From positions 11,618,945 through 11,682,944 of the forward strand of contig OV884059.1 in the NCBI GenBank assembly GCA_930367215.1: a stretch of DNA of 64,000 nucleotides, given 5' to 3'. Position 1 is the stretch's first letter. The number at the start of each line of letters is the position of its first letter. Made by a program: the position numbers and the translations under genes. This document shows, piece by piece, positions 57,361-64,000 of this stretch. The notes under the pieces were generated by a model that saw only the letters and a list, made by a program, of their open reading frames with translations, was not told where the DNA came from and searched no databases. The stretch is from Pollenia angustigena. Taxonomy: Eukaryota > Arthropoda > Insecta > Diptera > Polleniidae.

Positions 57361-58263
57361 GTCCAACCATAATGCACGATGTTAGTTGTGACTTATACGT
57401 TAACGTCAAGTTTTTTGCCCAACTTAATTTGAAATTTCTTTGTTTCAGGATTTGACAAATTCAACCATGGAGAGGTACACTAATTAGCAGCGCGTTAAGA
57501 TTGTTGAAGCCTCTTACCGAAATGAGCGTTCAAATCAAAATGCATTTCGTGCGCATCGTGATTTTTTTGGTCAGCATAATCGACCAAATGTGTCCAGAAT
57601 CGGGAGAATTGTGCGCAAATTTCAGCAAACTGCGTCTATAGGAAATGTAAGAATACCTGTGCATGCTTAACGTGTGGTTTATGGGCTGGCGGCATCTTCG
57701 GACCGTAATTCTTTAAAAATGAGGTTGGCCAAGCAGTTATATGTGAATGGTGTTCGCTATCGCGAGATGATAACGGACTTATTGTGGCCGGAAGTTAAGG
57801 ATATGGACCTGGACAATAAGTGGTTCCAACAGGACGGTGCCACTTGCCACACAGCCAACGAAACAATGAATTTTTTGCGCGAGAAATTCAATGGCCGTGT
57901 TATCTCACTTCATGACATTGCTAATTGGCCGCCTCGATCTTATAACTTGACACCGTTGGATTTCTTTCTTTGGGGATATTCAAAAGAAAAGGTATACGTC
58001 GATTATCCAAGAATAATGCAAGAGCTAAATGATGAAATAATTCAGCACATTAACGACATAGAACCTCAATTTTATCTCAGACCAAAATATGGGCCATCGC
58101 ATAGAGATATGCCACCGAAGCTGTGGCGTGCATTTGTCTGATATTTTGTTTCACACATATGTAATTATCATAGATTCTTCCGTCACAATAAAAAAATATT
58201 AAGGTAATTTTATGAAAATTTTTTTATTTTATTTTCAATTAACATCGTGCGTTTTGGTTGGAC
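57361..58263 (+). mobile_element. Internally deleted mariner-like transposon
   Basis: Inverted ends are GTCCAACCATAATGCACGAT (left) and GTCCAACCAAAACGCACGAT (right, inward), both continuing to GTTA. The 903-bp element encodes the two ends of a Tc1/mariner-type transposase but lacks roughly 100 codons in the middle. I do not see a TA on both borders, so the target duplication has decayed. A 3' fragment of the same family is at 11411-11623. Confidence 0.9.
57467..58141 (+). pseudogene. mariner-like transposase pseudogene
   Basis: Starting at the ATG of MERYTN, the frame runs to 58141 with two in-frame stops (TAG at 57485, TAA at 57668). The N-terminal part (RVKIVEASYRNERSNQNAFR and NRPNVSRIGRIVRKF) is the helix-turn-helix DNA-binding region. 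The C-terminal part has WFQQDGATCHTA with the second catalytic Asp, then WPPRSYNLTPLDFFLWG. Family members usually have Asp in the SPDLTP-like position; here it is Asn, so the third catalytic residue is changed as well. The first catalytic Asp region is missing through the internal deletion. With about 225 codons versus the usual 340 or so, it cannot be active. Confidence 0.9.
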
Positions 58264-59249
58264 GACTTATCAAAATAAGGTCAAGAAACTAAATAATCGC
58301 CCTTGTTGTGGAAGTCGAAATTGCTTGAAATTGCGATCGAACGAGATTTTTAATTAATTTTTGTGAAAATTAATCAAGCTTTTCCTGATTTCGAAAGTAT
58401 TTTTGTTGAAGGAAATTTGTCCTCAAAGTATGCGGTAGATATATAAAATAAAAAAATTTTATGAACTTTTATCACAGGATAGTTTTCAAACCTAGTTCGA
58501 TTTCAATTTTACGTGATTTCGACTTTCTTTAAACTTTTAATGTAAAAATACATTTTTCATAATTAATTAACTTTATTTTCACAAATTGTTGAAAAAATTT
58601 TTTTAACTTAAAGTTTTTGTTTTAATTTTTATACAAATTTCGTTTTCAGCTCTGACATTTATCACTTTAATTAACTTTTTTGTTAAACACTTTTAATTTT
58701 GTTTTAAAATTTACATTGTTGACGTTCGTGTGTATGTGGTCATGTACATATTCGTTGGTTTTTATTACTTTTTGTTTAGCCCACAACAATCATAACTGTT
58801 GTTAACAACACAATTTCTAAACCAAAATACTAAAACCATATAAACTTGTTTAATAACTTTGGCAGTGGTTTTTTCCGTTTTTTTTTTTTTTTTGGCTATT
58901 TTTCCCTTTTAATGACCTTGTAAAACGTAATATTTATTTCACTTTCTTTCATTTTTCACACACGCTGTAACGACCAACCAGCCATCAGCAACAGAACAGT
59001 AGTTCAGGGCAGAAGTAAACTTTTACTCAAGGTTAATTTAACAAGAATGTTTCTGCTTTATTTTTGGTAAAAAAAACTGATTTCTAAATGGAAAATGTTA
59101 AAACGAAAAGTAAATACAATTAGAGTAAAAAAAAACTAAAACAAAAAAAGGAAAGGAAAAATATTTTAGCCAGCAAAATTTGATTAGCCTGCTTTAAGGT
59201 AAATAAAACTAACATGTTTAGACAGTTTTCTGCAAACAACAGAAAAATT
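58264..59249. other. AT-rich unique DNA
   Basis: No gene or clear array. 58960-59030 has somewhat higher GC. Poly-T and poly-A runs are common. Confidence 0.5.
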
Positions 59250-61910
59250 TTTTCAATAATTTTAATTAAAAAATGTATTATAATATGTAAAACACCAATT
59301 CAAATAACAATTTTTTGTTTAATGTTTGTTAAAAAAAGGAGTGTTGTCATATTGTTATGAAGGGAGTGTTAGAGAAAAAACAACTCTTTATAAAAAAAAA
59401 AATGTACAAAATTTGTTTAAATATTTAAGAAATTACATGTTTATTTAATAGAAAAATAAGTTTTTTCATCTGCCCTGCAAAATTTATTTCAAAATTCTGA
59501 TAAATATTTCACAAATTGAATTGTTTACATAAGGTTAGCAATGTAAAAAATATAAAAAAATAACAATTTTCTTAGTTTTAGGTATTTCACAACAAGGAAG
59601 ACTTAAATTTAAAACAGAATTATTAAGTTTTATTTTAAAATTTCAAGAAATTTTTAAAATATTGAATTATTTACATAAGGTAAACAAAATAAATAATTTA
59701 AAAGCTTAAATTTTTTTTTAACAATTTAGAGAAAAAAAGTTTCCGAAAATTCCTTAAAAATTTTATTTCAATTTAGAAAAAATATACTTAAAATTTTTAA
59801 TTGTTTACATAAGGTATCCTATGTAAATAATTTCAAAATTCAAAAATTCACTTAGTTTAGAGACCTTAATCAACACAACAAAGTTTTCAAGAGTAAAAAA
59901 CAAATGTTTTTGCAATATTGCAAAAACATTTTTAATATTTTATATTTTTTACATTAAGGAAACAATGTAAATAATTCAAAAATAGAAAAATTTAGTCATT
60001 TTTGCCAAAGAAAATCAAAACAATAATGTTCTTAAACATATCTAACAAATTTTATTTCCGAATTTCAAGAAATTTTTTACTTATTAAATTCTTTACAGAA
60101 GGTAAACTTTGTAAATAATTCAAAAACTTGAGACTTTACTTTTCTTTAGGCAATTTAAATCAGAACAACAAAGCTTTATAAAAAAAAGTTTTGTAAAAAA
60201 GAAATATTGAAAATGTTAAATGGTTAACATAAGGTAAACAATGTAAATCATACAAAATTAAGAATTTTTGTTGATTTTAAGCAATCTTTATCAAAGTAAC
60301 TAAGTTTTAAGACACATCCGACAAATTTTATTGAAAAATTTCGAAAAATGCTTAAAATTTTGAATTGTTTACATTAAGTAAACAATGTAAAAATTAAAAA
60401 ATAGCAATTTACTAAGTAAAAACAAAATTTAAGAAACACCAGTTAAATTTGATTTTCAAATATCAGGATATATTTTAAATATTGAATTGTTTACATAAGG
60501 TAAACTATGTAAATAATGAAAAAATTCAAAATTCTGGTTGGTATACGGTAATGTAAATTAAACCAACAAAGTTTTTAAGTCCAAAATTTTAGGAAATATT
60601 AAAAGTATTAAATTTTTTACATAAGGTAAACAATGTAAATAGTTACAAATCTTGAGACTTAACTTTGCTTAAGGCAATTTAAATTAAAACAATAAATTAA
60701 AATCAAACAAAAAATAAAATTGAAAGTATTGAATTGTTTTATTACATTAGGTAAACAATGTAAATAATAAAAAAATGATAATTGTTGTTGGTTTTATGAA
60801 ACAAATAACAAAGTAAGCAATTATATTTTAAAATTTAAGGAAATGTTACATAAAGTAAGCAATGTAAATTTATTAAAATTGTAAAAATTTAGTTTGCTTT
60901 TGGTAAGCAACAAATTTTTAAAACATATCTGATAAATTTGATATCAAAATTCCAAAAATTTTGAATTATTTACTTTAAGATAACAAAGTAATTAATTAAA
61001 AAATTAAAAAATCTACTAAAGCAATTAAAATAAACGTAATTCGAAATTTAAAACATATGTGTTTTTATTTTGACATTTCAGGATATGTTTTAAATACTGA
61101 ATTATTTACATGAGGTAAACAATGTAAATAACTGTTGCTTAAAGGCAATTTAAGCCAAGGCAACTAAGTTGTTAAACCAATTTTATTTTAAAATTCAAGG
61201 AAATGTTAAAGATATTAAATTGTTTATGTAAGGTAAACAATGTAAATAACTTAAAATTTACACTTAATTTTGCTTCAGACAATTTAAGCCAAAACAACAA
61301 AGTTTTAAAACATATTTAACAAATTTTATTTTAAAATTCCAAAAAATATTGATGATATTGAATTCTTTACATTAATGGTGTTTTCTTTTCTAAAAAAATG
61401 TGAAATTTTTTTTTTAAACATGCAATTTGGTGTCAGTTTCTTAAGAATTTTGCTCGCGAAAAGGGTGAGTTTTTTAGAATAAAACAAGCCACCCTTTTCG
61501 GGAGCAAAATTTTTAGGAAACAGACACCAAATTGCATTTTTTTTAAAATAAAATGTCACATTTTTTTGTAGAAAAGAAAACACCATAAGTAAATATTGTT
61601 AATATCCATTATTAATCAAATATACAAAACAGAAAAAAATCCAAATAGTATTAACAATTTTTTTTTTTAATAATTCCATAAACACAATGTAACATTTTTG
61701 AACTAATATCGTTATGTAGAAAATTATCTAGGGAATGTAAATAAAAGGTAAACAATGACAATCATACTTACATTGTTGAATTAAAAAAGGTTGAAAACGT
61801 TTTCAAGCAAATTACTCACATTTTTCCGTTAAATTTCGAGTTGTATTAAAAATATTGGAAGGTTTACATGAGGTAAAGAAAGAAAATAATTGAGAAAAAT
61901 CTAAATTTAG
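59250..61910. repeat. GTTTACATAAGGTAAACAATGTAAATAA array, about 131-bp unit
   Basis: The word GTTTACATAAGGTAAACAAT, with GTAAATAA after it, recurs from about 59523 to 61364 in 15 copies, with a mean spacing of about 131 bases (range about 105-145). The word itself contains a GTTTAC/GTAAAC inverted repeat. Between copies are AAACAACAAAGTTTTAAAAC, AAATTTTATTTTAAAATTC and AAGGAAATATTGAA words. One unit is split by a MITE (61376-61585). Later units (61.7-61.9 kb) decay towards the next array. Confidence 0.85.
61376..61585. mobile_element. 210-bp palindromic MITE with TAA target duplication
   Basis: Inverted ends TGGTGTTTTCTTTTCTA (left) and the same sequence inward from the right are followed by near-complementary arms containing GCAATTTGGTGTC and GCGAAAAGGGTG/GGAAAAGGGTGG. 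TAA lies on both sides (61373-61375 and 61586-61588). Removing the element and one TAA restores TTTACATTAAGTAAA, the same word found intact in another unit of the host array near 60366. This is good evidence for precise insertion, consistent with a PIF/Harbinger-type 3-bp duplication. Minus ORF 61326-61586 is only the palindrome. Confidence 0.9.
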
Positions 61911-62429
61911 TACCTACATTTTTCTTACATACATATAATTATTTATTTTGAATTTAATAATGCATAATCTGATAACTTATTCTCAATTAGGTAAGAATGT
62001 TTTTTTTTAATCTTTTGGCATATTTTTTTCTTTTTCTTTTTCTTTTTTTCAAGGCTGTTAAATTCTTGACATCATGTAAACAATTCAATTTTATATGAAT
62101 TTTGGTTTACTGTTGGAAAATAAATTAAAAATCTGGTATTGGTTTTTATTGAAATCAATGTAAATTATGTTAATTTTAAGGTAAAGAATATAATAGACAT
62201 GTAAATAAAAGTACATTTTTGTAAAGATTTACTTTTTTCTTAAACTTTTTGTATTTTTTATACCAAATTCTAGAATTTTACGCTGCGAAACTATTGACGT
62301 AATGCAAAATATGCAACGAATAAGAAAATCATGTTGAAAATCGTAAAGAATAAAAAAATCCTCAATAATCGTTTGAAATAAACAATTCTTAGAAGAAAGT
62401 TTAAGTAAGTAAAAAATTTTACCTTTGTA
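61911..62429. repeat. Transition zone between two arrays
   Basis: Scattered GACATCATGTAAACAATTCA and GGTAAAGAATATAATAGACA words show features of both flanking arrays in heavily diverged form. A TTCTCAATTAG/GTAAGAATG junction near 61991 resembles abutting acceptor and donor splice sites on the plus strand. Confidence 0.45.
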
Positions 62430-64000
62430 AGTGTAAACATCATGTAAACAATGTAAAAAATAAAAAAAAAATCTTTAAAAGTATTTTAAACAAACTTTTT
62501 GACAATTTTTTTTGTTAAATAAGTTGAAGAAAGTTTGTCGACATCATAAGAGAAAATTTCTTATGTACAGAATGTAAATAAATTTCAACAAAATATCATG
62601 GACTAAAAAAAAGTTGAACAAAACTATCCATTTTTAATTTTTTGAATCAATTAAAGAATCTAAAGAATTAAAAAACATACGGAAAATATTTTTTTTTAAA
62701 AAAATCTGCTGAGCAAATCTTTATGTAATAAAAAAAACGATTAAAAAACTTAATTTCATAATTGTTGACATCATTTTTATAATGTTAAGAATTAAAAAGA
62801 TACCGAAAATATTGTTTTTAAAAAACCTGCTCAACAAATCTTTATTTTATAAAAAAAACCAGTTTTAAAATCTTAATTTCTTGATAATTGGCATCATGTT
62901 AATAATGTAAAGAATTAAAGAACATACCAAAAATTGTTTTTTTACAAAAAGTTGTTTAAAAAAATCTTTATTTTATGAAAAAAGCTGTTTTAAAATCTAA
63001 ATTTTTATATAGTTGACATCGTGTAAATAATGTACAGAATTAAAAACATACAGAAAATATTGTTTATAAAAAAGCTGCTAAGCAAATCGTACTTTTATAA
63101 AAAAAAAAACCTTTAAAAATCTTAGTTTCCTAATTGTTGACATCATGTAAAAAATGTAAAGAATTAAAAATCATAGCAAAACTATTTTTTGTAAAAAAAC
63201 TGTTTAAAAAATGTTTATTTTATGAAAAAAGCAATTTAAAAATCTTAATTTTTTAATTGTTGACATGTTAATAATGTAAAGAATTTAAAACATACCGAAA
63301 ATATTGTTTAAAAAAAGCTGCTAAGCAAATCGTTAATTTATAAAAAACCTTTAAAAATCTTTATTTTCTAATTGTTGACATCATGTAAATAATGTAAAGA
63401 ATTAAAAAACATAGCAAAACTATTTTTTTCTAAAAAAGCTGTTTAAAAAATTTTTATTTTATGAAAAAAGCAATTTTAAAATCTTAATTTTTTAATTGTT
63501 GACATCATGTAAATAATGTAAAGAAAAAGAAAACATACCGAGAATATTGTTTACAAAAAAGCTGCTGAACATATCGTTATTTTATAAAAGAACTGTTTAA
63601 AAAGCGAAGTTTCTTAATTGTTGACAAAATGTAAATAATGTTAAAAATTAAAAAAAAAATACAATAAAATTTTATTTATAAAAAAGCTGCTAAACAAATC
63701 TTTATTTTATACAAAAAACCTTTGAAAATCTTAATTTCTTAATTGTTGACATCATGTTAATAATGTAAAGAATTAAAAAACATACCAAAAATGTTGTTTA
63801 TAAGCAACCTGCTCAACAAATCTTTATTTTATACAAAAACCCAGCATAAAAATCTTAATTTCTTAATTGTGGACATCATGTAAATAATGTAAAGAATTAA
63901 AAACATACCAATAATATTTTTTTTAAGAAAGCTGCTCAACAAATCGTTATTTAATAAAAAAATAAAACAGTTTAAAAATTTTAATTTCTTATTGTTGACA
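62430..64000. repeat. GTTGACATCATGTAAATAATGTAAAG array, about 123-bp unit, reaches the window end
   Basis: TTGTTGACATCATGTAAATA or a variant occurs near 62765, 62886, 63011, 63136, 63257, 63373, 63498, 63619, 63745, 63868 and 63993, a spacing of 116-126 bases. Units continue with AATGTAAAGAATTAAAAAAC, ATACCGAAAATATTGTTTA, AAAAAGCTGCTAAACAAATC, TTTATTTTATAAAAAA and TTTAAAAATCTTAATTTCTT. The array is more regular than the one before it and runs past the end of the window. Confidence 0.9.

Overview
This window looks like AT-rich, gene-poor nuclear DNA from a fly (Diptera, probably Brachycera, perhaps calyptrate). The basis is indirect. It holds a DINE-1/Helentron-type repeat with the TATACCC...GGGTATA ends known from flies, mariner and pogo/Tigger-type DNA transposon relics, tRNA-derived SINEs, many palindromic MITEs, and splice signals of insect type. 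I see no prokaryotic operons, rRNA, canonical tRNA, CRISPR array or intact transposase. Almost every ORF longer than 60 codons is a by-product of repeats or transposons.

Host gene: two very small exon-like segments on the minus strand, 56700-56760 (61 nt) and 14682-14722 (41 nt), each have a good pyrimidine-tract 3' splice site and a GTAAGT 5' splice site. Their phases are compatible. A weaker third candidate lies at 38859-38904 (46 nt). The simplest reading is that most of the window is giant-intron DNA of one minus-strand gene that I cannot name.

Layout: 1-1 kb is unique AT-rich DNA. About 1-18 kb is dominated by degenerate arrays built around the palindromic word GTAGTAGAAATACTAC. They are interrupted by a Helitron-like block (1.73-3.15 kb), a 550-bp tandem duplication carrying a tRNA-like segment (3.2-4.36 kb), a decayed Tigger/pogo element with two nested insertions (6.0-8.57 kb), a mariner tail (11.4 kb) and TIR elements (12.96 and 17.95 kb). 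21.1-23.5 kb is an array of about 130-bp units marked by CAGTGTTGG. 24.9-31.4 kb holds degenerate GGTAC-containing repeats with several MITEs and a SINE with a perfect 13-bp target duplication. 33-38.7 and 42.9-47.7 kb are arrays marked by GGGATTTTGGGTATTT, with an inverted/direct duplication cluster at 36.2-37.4 kb. 43.4-45.16 kb is a second pogo-like TIR element. 48.9-52.1 kb is a GTACCAAAA array of about 265-bp units split by a 1.5-kb DINE-1-like insertion. 53.5-55.76 kb is a 12/24-bp minisatellite that is open for more than 500 codons on both strands. 57.36-58.26 kb is an internally deleted mariner. 59.25-64 kb is two related arrays built on GTAAACAATGTAAAT, the second running off the window.

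The most notable overall pattern is a run of unrelated minisatellite dialects that switch abruptly, while several keep a similar repeat period of about 120-135 bp. All of it lies inside what appears to be the introns of a gene with tiny exons.
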